Assembly (NCBI GenBank): GCA_950295325.1
Contig: OX485804.1
Location: forward strand, 19,408,001 to 19,472,000
Origin: Polytrichum commune
Taxonomy: Eukaryota > Streptophyta > Polytrichopsida > Polytrichales > Polytrichaceae
DNA length: 64,000 nt
Direction of reading: 5' to 3'
Positions 49,101-57,751 of this stretch are shown here, piece after piece. The translations under genes were made by a program, and so were the position numbers. The notes beneath the pieces are model-generated. The model was given only the letters and a program-made list of their open reading frames with translations, was not told where the DNA came from and did not search any database. How positions within the stretch are numbered: position 1 is the stretch's first letter; every line of letters begins with the position of its first letter.

Positions 49101-49538
49101 TGCACCACCGAAAGAAGTAGTGCTCATAGGTCCACATAGGTCTATGTGGAAATACGTACCGGGTATGGAGTTTCTTTCCTTCTCTGTTAGGGCTGGATAT
49201 GTAATTCTGTGTTGTTTTCCTAGTATACAGCCTTCGCAAAAAAACTTGGTAGTCTTGTTATCTTTGATGGACATACCTTGAACTGCATGTTCTGTTTGGC
49301 GTAGAGCTTGTGTGTTAATGTGACAAAATCTGTGATGCCACATCTCGATAGAATCCTTGTGTATATCTCCCGGCTGGCTGGTTTCCCCTATATGTGGTTC
49401 AGGCGCTTCAGTGGAGACATGGTAAGCATGTGATGTTGCATTGTCTTGAATAATTGCTTTCATTTGAAGTTTGTACAAGCTGCTCCCTGTTCTTATACCT
49501 GTAAGTATAATCTCTCCTTCGCCGTTATCTGCAATCAT
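46131..49538 (-). CDS. Copia Pol: integrase, RT and RNase H
   Basis: 1135 codons open from the first ATG, but the true frame continues upstream for 24 codons to the TGA at 49611-49613 and so into gag. GAG-pre-integrase zinc-binding: H68-H73 region with CEGC at 101-104. Integrase triad D133, D196, E232 with the D(35)E spacing. A linker at 449-505 contains repeated QGE motifs. RT spans roughly 605-850, with D699 and the FVDDG motif D790-D791. RNase H follows with D958 in FCDADYGGD, E999/E1001 in TEAEY, GDNQSA, and HIDIQYHFIRE. All catalytic residues I checked are present. The enzyme copies element RNA and inserts the cDNA. FVDDG, where plant copia usually has YVDDM or YVDDI, resembles animal copia lineages. 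Confidence 0.95.
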   Translation of the reverse strand: MIADNGEGEIILTGIRTGSSLYKLQMKAIIQDNATSHAYHVSTEAPEPHIGETSQPGDIHKDSIEMWHHRFCHINTQALRQTEHAVQGMSIKDNKTTKFFCEGCILGKQHRITYPALTEKERNSIPGTYFHIDLCGPMSTTSFGGASYFMLCKDNNTGYMVIFFLKTKSEALIYLKQLYSMMKQELHVDIQKIKTDQGGEFKSQQFEDYTQEKGIIHEFSAPYSSEQNGYIERNNRTIVEATRSMLHSKDLPLSLWAEVASTAVHIWNRTVSPQRSDRTPYERMFRQIPDVSYFRVFGSDAYLHIPKKQRSKLEPKSRKLIFVGYDQKGRAYKLWQPKTKRIHIGTDVVIHETLGTITKDYISSSTESDLSIIGLPYSQQQVIPAAAAAPVAPHMHQQDNQSISLPFVSENSHPHDNPNAHDQQDHQDDAAHSDADTTYPLFNNMEAFHQGETNQNIQGVTTAHSQGDNNTLIQGELTQHNREDTVTHHQGEEIDNTQGEIVPDHNHEILVTLPVPDLSSPTPSSASDPPESSNIETDNMPDPADSVLRPRTRQPPIRYGDWVKYDNNKSNSGSTAYIVSSSTQIIEPKTYKEAMQSSHAQQWKEAMDKEFNSLLNNKTWVLKPLPADRKAVKCKWIYKVKYKPSGEIERFKARLVAKGFSQVAGIDFTETYALVIKYDAVRAVFVISNAHGMVTAQFDVCTTYLNADLIDIIFMEQPEGYQDDLWPLYVCLLLKSLYGLKQSARRWNKTFDKFAQQFHLLPSIADPCVYYSTDTTHPDKVETILGIFVDDGIVSSTNAAKLEDILQYLDRVFKITRGDMGYYIGLEVYQNRQAGLTFLHQHRYIQHTLERFGMAESYTVSTPADPNVTLSIVPDPSESTTPLTVPYKEAIGCLMFISLLTRPDITYAVNHAAKFCENPRQIHWTAVKRILRYLRGTSDLGLLYTRTSTTTYLQGFCDADYGGDVDSRRSRSGYVFQLGSSLIAWSSKAQQCTAQSTTEAEYIAACMATKEAVWLRRLLTSIGFSQPGPTPLFGDNQSAIRLVKNPEYHKRTKHIDIQYHFIREKFESGDIDILYISTDQQLADIMTKALPRDRFERLRRSLHMVTLTEIHESQPTCQSKVAAHPQLPDTQERKP
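48024..48194 (-). repeat. In-frame minisatellite in the copia Pol linker
   Basis: About six degenerate repeats of 33-39 bp, marked on the + strand by CTCTCCCTGA, encode a recurrent QGE/QGx motif between integrase and RT. The frame is preserved throughout. Confidence 0.75.
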
Positions 49539-49610
49539 TTGACAGACATTCTTTCTGTATATGGTAATGATACCACGGTCTGCAGCCCTGCCAATAGAAA
49601 ATAGATTTGT

Positions 49611-50738
49611 TCACAGTTCTAGAATGTATAAGACATTATGTAAAATACCATCCAGCCATTGATTGTGAGCTCTTCGTTTTATTCTGATATTGCCTTTGCC
49701 TTGCACCCACAGGCTCTGCTCATTAGCAATGGCTACTGGCCATGTCCCCTTAGGGATTTCTTGAAAATCAATGAAGGCAGCACGATTGTCGGACATGTGT
49801 TCGGTGGCGCCTGCATCAGCATACCACACCTCATGAGTGTTGTCTTGTGCTAACACTGCTTCTGATATCGAGGTAAACAACATTGACTGTGTAACCAGTG
49901 CTATTGTATCTCTTGTTTCTGTAATCCTTGCTGCACTCTTGCTTGACTCCGGTCTTCGTTGTCCATATTGCCTGTTGTCCTTTCTTGAACACACATTGTC
50001 TTGCCACCAGTGTCCCAACTCTCCGCAGTTGTGACATCTGGATTTCCTTTTCAATTCCTTAATGCGCTCATTGTTATACTTGCTGTCTGCATCAGTTCGT
50101 CTGTGCTCTTCTCTCCTGTTGCGTATTAACAATGCACTGTCATGCTCTTCATTCTCTCTGTTGTTCAGCATTTTGTTCATTGCTTCTTCTTCGAACACTC
50201 GCATAATTAAAGTCTTCCTTGTCTTCTGCTCCGCCGGCATGCTCTTCCATGCGGTAAGTACGTGACGATACTGACTTGGTAGGCTAGTTATCAATTTACT
50301 GATGATCTGCTCTTCAGACATCTTCTGGCCAATGTCTTCTAAATTCCGTGCCATCATTTCTATCTTAGCAACATGTGTAGCGATAGAATCTCCTTTGTTG
50401 TACTTATAATCAACAAATTGCTGAATCAGCATAAACATACTCTCTGCAAAAACCTGTTCATGAATAGACACTAACCGTTCCCACATCTCTGCAGATGTTT
50501 TACAGTTAATTATCGTGCCGAGATGCTCCATATCGACAGCTGTGGTAATGATCCACTTAGCAAGGTTGTCCTTCTTCCTCCAGGCATCCTTGTCTTCAGC
50601 ATCTTCACATTTCTCTGTTCCATTAACGATGGTGAAGATATCACGTCCATCGAGCGCGATACGAAGCTGATGCTTCCACAGGTTGAACTGCTTCCCTGTA
50701 AACTTGAAAACAGCTCCTATTCCTCCCTCTTTTTCCAT
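49611..50738 (-). CDS. Copia Gag and protease
   Basis: 375 codons. The N-terminus (FTGKQFNLWKHQLRIAL onward) is a UBN2-type copia gag that packages element RNA into particles. A zinc knuckle at C235, C238, H243, C250 is CX2CX4HX6C, two residues longer than the standard CX2CX4HX4C. The aspartic protease begins near 305, with active-site D308 in DAGA (usually DSGA or DTGA). The frame ends at TGA 49611-49613, in the middle of the conserved LxNVLYxxEL...NLFS segment, and the same frame continues into pol. The stop therefore looks like a point mutation, possibly CGA to TGA, rather than a natural gene end. Confidence 0.93.
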   Translation of the reverse strand: MEKEGGIGAVFKFTGKQFNLWKHQLRIALDGRDIFTIVNGTEKCEDAEDKDAWRKKDNLAKWIITTAVDMEHLGTIINCKTSAEMWERLVSIHEQVFAESMFMLIQQFVDYKYNKGDSIATHVAKIEMMARNLEDIGQKMSEEQIISKLITSLPSQYRHVLTAWKSMPAEQKTRKTLIMRVFEEEAMNKMLNNRENEEHDSALLIRNRREEHRRTDADSKYNNERIKELKRKSRCHNCGELGHWWQDNVCSRKDNRQYGQRRPESSKSAARITETRDTIALVTQSMLFTSISEAVLAQDNTHEVWYADAGATEHMSDNRAAFIDFQEIPKGTWPVAIANEQSLWVQGKGNIRIKRRAHNQWLDGILHNVLYILEL

Positions 50739-50800
50739 TATTGCATCTCTCTTTTTGTTGTTTCAAATAAACCTTTGAGTCTTTGCTAATCAATAGCGGT

Positions 50801-50814
50801 GTGGGCCCATAACC
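50801..50814 (-). promoter_or_regulatory. Primer-binding site for half initiator tRNA-Met
   Basis: On the minus strand the site begins GGTTATGGGCCCAC right at the 5' LTR edge. It is complementary to the 14 nt ending at position 39 of plant initiator tRNA-Met (GUGGGCCCAUAACC), in the anticodon arm, not to the tRNA 3' end. Drosophila copia uses this kind of cleaved 39-nt primer. Confidence 0.88.
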
Positions 50815-51164
50815 TTTTGACACAATAGGTTTAGCAAACAAATGAACAGACAATAGTAAAAGAGTAATAACAGTTTATTACAAAACAAGAATATACACTT
50901 GATTTCTGTCACTGTAATTAACACTAGAAAACTATCTTGCTTGATCTCTATCTCTCCATGTACAACTGAAACAACTAACTACTAAACAATTGGTTCACCC
51001 TTATATGTGCAGGTGATGGAAACCTCTAGAAGACACCTGTAGAGCTTCCTGAGAGGCAAAGTGACGAAGCTTCTAGAAAATAGTATTTCATATAATAGTA
51101 AGTAGTAAGTTACTATTAGGACTCTACAAGTAAACAACACTTCATTATTTGCATTATACTAATA
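50815..51164 (-). repeat. Copia 5' LTR
   Basis: 350 bp. It is the upstream LTR in element orientation and should carry the promoter. It differs from the 3' LTR only at 50937. Flanked by GGACC at 51165-51169. Confidence 0.96.
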
Positions 51165-51235
51165 GGACCTAGAGGATCTAAGTGGCTCGGTGGTTGAATT
51201 GCAGGTCTCACTAATGTTGAGGCCACCAAAGGACG

Positions 51236-51950
51236 TGGCAATTTGAGTGGGGCGTTGTCTCGGGACAACGCCCTAGTACAACAGTGGCCTGGGAGTGGCT
51301 CCCGAGATTGTTAAGGTTTGAACAAGCATAACTTTTTTAATACTTGCCTACATGGCGCAAGTGAGGAGTCCATCGGTATCTACGTGAAACGTACATAATA
51401 ATGGAGTGTTTTCTTCTAAACATCAGAGATCATACAAGGAAGTTATGATGTTCTAAAGCTGCTGGGGGTTTCCAGCCCCAGCTGATAAGGGAAAATGTCT
51501 ACTTAACCCCAACTCTTAGTATAGAGACAAAAGGTTTCTTAATGGTGGAATAGGGCCCCTGCCAAAAATCCTAGAGGCTTATATGAGTGAGGTGGTGTGG
51601 CCAACCCACCCGAAGCCGAACGACACAGCCTCCATGGGCATTAACCCAATGTGAGGGCACAATTGTCTAATATGATTCGGGTTGTTATAATGTTACTCCG
51701 GCAACGCAATGATCAACATAACATTGGACTTTCATGAAAAGATGTCCACATCTAAGAATTGATTACCGATTAAAGGGTGAGTCCCAAAAGTAAAGTAGGA
51801 GGGTTGGTTCCCCTCCTATAAATTATAAGATCTGCGGTATGAAAAGCTAACCATTCGCATGGTGGAATGCAAAGGGTTAGCATTGGTGATCCTTGTTAGA
51901 TATGAAAAAATGACCATGTTAGTTAAGGGGAGCTAGCGAAGATTACGACA
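51236..51950. mobile_element. LTR-like copy 1 (possible solo LTR)
   Basis: A 715 bp sequence with TG...CA ends (TGGCAATTTGAG to GATTACGACA), about 80 percent like 52290-52994. It interrupts the tandem-repeat array. It has no coding. No matching flanking duplication was seen. Confidence 0.55.
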
Positions 51951-52028
51951 TTTATTTAGGGCAGCAATGTTGTTAAGAGAACTGAGGGACTTGGAGAAAC
52001 TGAGTGGTTTGAGGGTTAATTTGCAGGT

Positions 52029-52289
52029 GTTGTGCACCTCTCCATAAGGAGTGCCCGAAACATCAAGGGCACAAGGGGGACCCCAAAGTGACACCCAAGA
52101 CTTCTGACGTCATTGGTAAGAGGGCCCAAATGATCATAGTGTGGGTTGAGGATCCCAAGCGTTGGGAACACCTCCCACCCACGGAGATTAAGAGTCGCGA
52201 GGGTTAAGTCATGAGCTATACGTAGCTTATGGCGGACGAATTCTAGAATGCTCAAAAATACCTTAATCGGAGGTATGAGCTAGAAGATA
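52029..52289. other. Unclassified insert between LTR-like copies
   Basis: ~260 bp lacking tandem-repeat similarity, beginning TGTGCACCTCTCC where a repeat unit breaks off. It may be internal sequence or another truncated element. Confidence 0.35.
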
Positions 52290-52994
52290 TGGCAATTTGA
52301 GTGGGGCATGATCCCGGGACAACGCCTTGGTACAACAATGGTCTGGGAGTGATTCCCGGGACTGCCAAGGTTTGTACATGCATAATTTCCTCAAAACTTC
52401 TCTGAATGGGGCAAGTGAGGAGTCCATTGGTATCTACGTGAATTGATGGAGTGATTGAAAGTGAGCATCAAAGATCGTACAAGGAAGTTATGGTGTTCTG
52501 AAGCTGCTAGGGGCTTCTAGCCCCAGTGGCTAAAGGAAAAAATCTACTTGGCCCCAACTTTTGGTAGAGAGACAAAAGGTTTCTTGACGGTGGTGTAGGG
52601 GCTCTATTAAAAGTCCTAGAGGCTTATATAGGTGAGGTGGTGTGGCCTCACCCACCTGAGGTTGAACGGCACAGTTTTCATGGGCTTTGGCCCAATGTAA
52701 GGGCATAGTTGCCTAGTATGCTTCGGGTTGTTATAGTGTTGCTCCGGCAATGTGATGATCAACATAACATTGGACTTTCATGGATAGAAGTCCACATGTA
52801 AGAATTGGTTACCGATTAAGGGGTGAGTCATGAAAACAAAATATGATGGTTGGTTCTTATTTTATGAACTATAAGGTCCAGGGTAGGAAGAGTTAACCAT
52901 TAGCATGGCGGAATGTAAAGGGTTAGTGTTCGTGACCCTTGTTAGAAATGAAAATGATTAAGATTGTTAAGGAGAATTAGCAAGGATTGCGACG
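52290..52994. mobile_element. LTR-like copy 2
   Basis: 705 bp direct copy of 51236-51950. It starts TGGCAATTTGAG and ends GATTGCGACG, where the terminal CA has become CG. It shares GGACAACGCC, AAGTGAGGAGTCCATyGGTA and ATAACATTGGACTTTCATG with copy 1. Confidence 0.55.
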
Positions 52995-53590
52995 GCATGT
53001 ATCAACAATGATGGTGTCATTGAAGGACATATGATATATGGAGGAACCAATTAGTATGGTGGCCATGGTGTTGTGAGTGACAATGTTGTCGATGGAACAG
53101 AGGGACCTGAAGGAACTAAGTGGTCCGGTGGACAATTTGTGGGTCTCACTAATGTTGAGAGCATCAAGGAACATGGAGGAACCAAGTGGCATGGTGGTCG
53201 TGTTGAGGAGACAAAGGGACCTGGAAGAATTAAATGGTCTAGTGGTCGTTTTGTTGGTGACAACAATGATGGTGTCACCAAAGGACATGGAGGAATCAAA
53301 TGCCATTGTGATCGTGTTGTTAAGGGGACAAAGAGATGTGGAGGAACTGAGTGGCCTAGCGGTCATTTTGTTGGTGTCAACAATGATGGTGTCACCAAAG
53401 GACCTGGAGAAACCAAATACCATGATGATCTTGTTATTGTGAGCAATAATGACAATGTTGTTGAGGGGATGGAGGAACCTAGATGAACCAAATGGTCCAG
53501 CAATTGATTTGCTGACCCTACAATGTTGGAACCTCTAGAAACCAAATGGCCTAGTGGTCGTGTTATTGAGGACAACAATTAATGTCGAGC

Positions 53591-56500
53591 CACATAAGGT
53601 CTTGGAGGAAGCAAGTGGCATGATGGTCACAAGTGAATGTGTCGAGTAAGCTTAGATCTCGAGATTCTCTGAAAACATATGGCATTCAGATGGTTATATT
53701 GTGAGCAGGTGGTTGCTCGAACAAGATGCACGCAATCCTTTCACACTTGGTCCAATATTTTGTATATAGCCATTTGTGAGAAGGAATTTGTCTGCCAGAT
53801 CTTTGGAAGCTTCAAGCATGTTGCAAAGCACACATGTTTACAATGTAAGTACATCAATCAATTTGAAAGAAAATGTAGGTTTATTTACAAGATGTGGTTT
53901 CAAGAAGATGCTCGTACATTTGTAAAGACAAATTTTTCCGTGACTACACCTTTCGTGGGCTTGCTTTTTGTGGGAAAATGGCAGCGTAGATGGAGGGTTT
54001 ATGTTAACCCCAAAGCTTCTAGTTGGGCCCAATGCCGGCCTCTCATTCACAAAAACATGTATTTGTGTAACTTATTTGTACATTCTAAGTCAATTGTGTC
54101 AAAATTAATCTTACCTAAAATCAATGCATTTTTCGAGTGTACTTTTCAAAAAGGTTGAATATCTTATATTTTGTGAAAATTTGGGTTCAAATATATGGTC
54201 ATGGTATCCTTAAACGCAAATAAATACTTAATATTTGATCATCAATGTCAGGTACCTATTTGATCGTAAACCTCGATTACGTTATTTGTAACAATTGTAG
54301 AATTTGTTTAAGATTTAACCCTTCGTATGTCATGAATATTTTCCTTCATGTCAACTATCACAATTACATCTCCAAAAGTTCATGGAGAACTATCAAAAAA
54401 GAGAAGTTACGAGGCACCATCAAAGGATCACATCCAGGTGGTTCAACATTTTTTTGCCTTCCTATGACAAACTTAGGGAAAGAAACTTCCTATTAATACT
54501 TCATGATTAGGAATCTAACACATTCATTGATATGATTGGTTGAAATCTATATACATTGGAAGACTTGGTGATGGCCGTTGCCCTACCGTTCCCCATTGTT
54601 CTTGCATTGGAAACAAAAAGTTTGCAAAGAAAAAGGGCCAAATGCCAACCCCCATTATTCTTGCTTAAACAACAACAAAAATCCAAAGAAAAAGGGCCAC
54701 ATGCCCAAAGATTCCTTCCGGAAACATACATGTGACAAAACAAACAAGGAATGTTTAACGTGGAAAGGTGGGGGGAGTACAATTGCAAAAGGTGGGTGTG
54801 GTTGGGAAACCCGCAAGGGGGGGCATGGCATGGCATGGGCGGGGGCTAGTGATAGCGGGTCATGGGGCTTATGGGCATGGGCATATGACGAGTACGCACA
54901 ACCATGAGGGGCATCTGGACATGGACATATTGGCATATGCATATGGTTGCATGGTTGCATGGGGTTGGGTTGGCCTAGGATGTTAATTCATATGCACAGG
55001 TGCAATGGGGTGGGATGGACAAAGAGTTGTTAGATTATTAATTCATATGCATGCATGTAGAAGTGCAACATGTTGTGATGGCACGGGTCCAAGCTAGTTC
55101 CATACATTATAGATTGGTGAATAGTTACAAGAATAACATGGTTTTGGGATGGTTTTGAGGGTTATCTTGAGACATGAACATTTCATGAAGTATAGCCAGG
55201 ATAATCACTCATGGAATTTTTTATATATTTTTTGGAGATAATAGAAAAAATCAGTAGATCATATGTTTGGATTTTTATTTTATTTTTCTAAAAACGATAA
55301 TATTTATTAATAGATAATCTGATCAAATTAAATTGAGGGTCCCATTTTGGGATGTTTGGGCCATTAGGTAACTTATAGGGCTCTAGGAGCCCAAAATTGG
55401 ACTTATACTAGCTGCATATAGTATTTGTTTTGGGACTTTATTGTTTGTGCATACATGCCATATAATATTCTACTAGAGCACCTCTTTTGCCTCTTCTACT
55501 AAAAAACCCATTGGACCATGTTAATGGATAATGTAGGCCTTAAAATATGTCTTTTTGGGGACCTTGAACTCTATAATCACCTTGACATTTTTTTCCTAGG
55601 TATAAACCAAAGTGGTCCTGGGATGAGATCAACAACCAATCACAAATTTTATAGGGCCTTGGGACAACTTCATGGTTCATGGTGTAAACATCCCCTTATA
55701 GTTTTGGCCACTTAAGCCACTTAGTGAAAAGCGATTTCAACATATAGATACTCAAATTATAATTAATATGAAATTGAATATCTTCTAAAACAATTTGGTG
55801 CACATCAATAATTTGTTTTCCCAACTTCTTGCATCCACACATGCATCTAAATTCCATCCTTACGAGCTTTGTTTCATGAATTAACTTAAGATTAGGTCTT
55901 CAAATAGCACTTTATGATACATATGTGCTTAGTGACCAACGCAACTTTCTTTATCCATTCATGTTGTGGATGGTGGTTGATTATCCCTATCTCTAGAGAT
56001 AACAAACTATGTCATTATTATTCTTTACAATGCATTTGAAGACTATGCACAATTTATGTTGCAACATCGTTATATAACCCCATTCAAATTAATTTTCCAT
56101 CAATATTTAAGAATGCAATATTTCTTTCCAATAGTAGGGGGTGTCAAGACTTTCTTTTAATCAGATCATCAAGTTGACATTAGTTTTTATCTCACGGAGG
56201 CTACCACGCTCTGCCACTCCAAGATATAGATGGTTCGAAGTCACCCTAATGTACTTTCAATCCCATTAGCCTCTTGGCTTCCTGGACTCTAATATCATCT
56301 TCGTTTCATTGTATGCAACTCACTATTGGCAGGGAAATTCAATGATTTTTGTGTCCAAGAATATACATGTCACATATATAGATCTTTAGAATGAATATGA
56401 TATTCTGTGAAATAATGTCCTTATTTAAGGAAGTGGTTGGCTTAATCTACACCGACCTGGAAAAGGGTGACAAACTAAAATTGGTTGAAGAATGTTATGA

Positions 56501-57087
56501 GCACCCAAGTACTCTCGAGGTTAAGGGTTAAATTGTTCTCACTAAGGTGGACAAGCCTACCATGGTTACTTCTAGGAGATTTGGTCTCTTTTACGTGCAA
56601 TAAATCCATGAATAGAATTTAGTGGCTTCACAAATCTTGTACATATCCAATGACATAAGAAGGTTAGAGATTAGTGATGGATTAGCTAAGACATGAGTGA
56701 TGAGCGGTGAGTTATAACTTACGAGCAATGAGTGGTGACTTGTGAGTGATCATAAGTTACTTGTGAGCAATAAGGAAAAATGCTAGCCAAAATGACATGG
56801 GTAATGGGGTAATACATGGAGTTTCAAACCATGTGTTGGTAGTTCACAAAATGCATTGTGTATGAAATGACACTTATTAACATGGAATTTTGTAAATAGT
56901 AACAATCAAATGTTGGGTTTTATTATGATCTATTCTGAACATACTTGATTTTTCCCACAACAAGAGAAGGTCATACATATGTCATATAATGACATTTAGG
57001 GATAATGACATTTATCATATATTGGTTATTTTTACTGGTTACTAACATGGTGTCCACTCCTTGAAAAAGGGAAGTAGTTTTACATCT
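53591..57087. other. Intergenic, no gene recognised
   Basis: A 159-codon open frame at 53679-54158 (+) gives a Cys- and aromatic-rich sequence with no known domain and no context. GC-rich G-runs lie at 54760-55010, with overlapping spurious frames on both strands. The rest is AT-rich and without features. Confidence 0.4.
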
Positions 57088-57090
57088 TAC

Positions 57091-57321
57091 CACTAGAAGA
57101 AAACTTGTCCACTACAACTATCCATTGCGACCTGCGGCAATAAAATGCATTTAAATATCATTTTGGTTGTCAACGAGAGGTTTTTGGTTGCAATTATTGC
57201 ATAATTGGCAACCACATCCCTTTGACTGACAACCAAAATAAATTTGTAAGCATTTTCTTGCCATTAGCCGCAATGGACAAGTCCCAATGGATGGTTAAAA
57301 TGAACAAGTTTTCTTCTAGTG
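57091..57321. mobile_element. CACTA-type MITE, 231 bp
   Basis: Terminal inverted repeats CACTAGAAGAAAACTTGT at both ends, flanked by TAC at 57088-57090 and 57322-57324. The CACTA ends and 3 bp duplication are diagnostic of the CACTA (En/Spm) superfamily. No coding; non-autonomous. Confidence 0.88.
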
Positions 57322-57422
57322 TACATCCTTGACCCATGGGCATGATCACAAATGTTCTACAAACATATATGCTCTTCCATGTGGTCTTGGTCTTGCCCTC
57401 AAGCCATAAATCTTCTTTTTTT

Positions 57423-57748
57423 CACTAGTAGAAAACATTATGAAAAAGAACCACAATCATTTTCCCATTACGGTTCTTTTGACCAGCCTACTTCGTAGTC
57501 GTCAAACAATTGAACATTTGGTTTTTTTGTTTTACCAATTGAGATTTTAGGAATTTGGGGGCTTGTAATATACCGTTGGAAAGGTCTTGAAAACACCTTT
57601 CCAACGATGTATTACACGCCCAAAAAAAAATCTAAAATTGCAGTTGCAAACAAAAATGTAGTTGTTTGGCAACTGTAGATCACGATGGTCAAAAGAACTG
57701 CAATGGGAAAACGACTATAGTTCATTTTTGCGATATTTTCTACTAGTG
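57423..57748. mobile_element. CACTA-type MITE, 326 bp, with central hairpin
   Basis: Ends CACTAGTAGAAAA at both sides, with TTT flanks at 57420-57422 and 57749-57751. Similarity of the two ends continues inward (TTTTCCCATT, GTTCTTTTGACCA). A central stem pairs GTTGGAAAGGT with ACCTTTCCAAC near 57573-57605. A different family from its neighbour 100 bp to the left. Confidence 0.85.
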
Positions 57749-57751
57749 TTT

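Larger units (their letters stand above)
44788..51164 (-). mobile_element. Near-intact Ty1/copia LTR retrotransposon
   Basis: This 6377 bp element on the minus strand has two 350 bp LTRs, a 5 bp target duplication, a half-tRNA primer site, a polypurine tract, and a gag-pro-int-RT-RNase H frame in copia order. The LTRs differ at one position (44910 C against 50937 T), so insertion is recent. A single in-frame TGA (49611-49613) splits the gag-pol frame. About 1 kb of non-coding sequence separates pol from the 3' LTR. In element orientation the LTR starts TATTAG and ends CAAAA rather than the usual TG...CA. Confidence 0.97.
51165..53590 (+). repeat. ~137 bp GT-rich tandem repeats, right part
   Basis: The array resumes at 51165 directly after the copia target duplication, with more diverged units at 51165-51235, 51961-52028 and 53000-53590. 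At 53073-53486 a 137-codon frame stays open over alternating ~22 and ~17 residue motifs (GHGGTKWHGGRV, NNDGVTKG). I do not recognise the product. It may be a decayed repeat-protein gene or simply a minisatellite. Two LTR-like copies interrupt this part. Confidence 0.75.

Noticed and set aside
53679-54158. 159-codon frame as a gene
   Set aside because: No domain, no neighbouring exon and no composition shift; kept only as an intergenic note.
54507-54986. Several long frames on both strands in the G-rich patch
   Set aside because: They overlap each other in low-complexity sequence and none contains a known motif.
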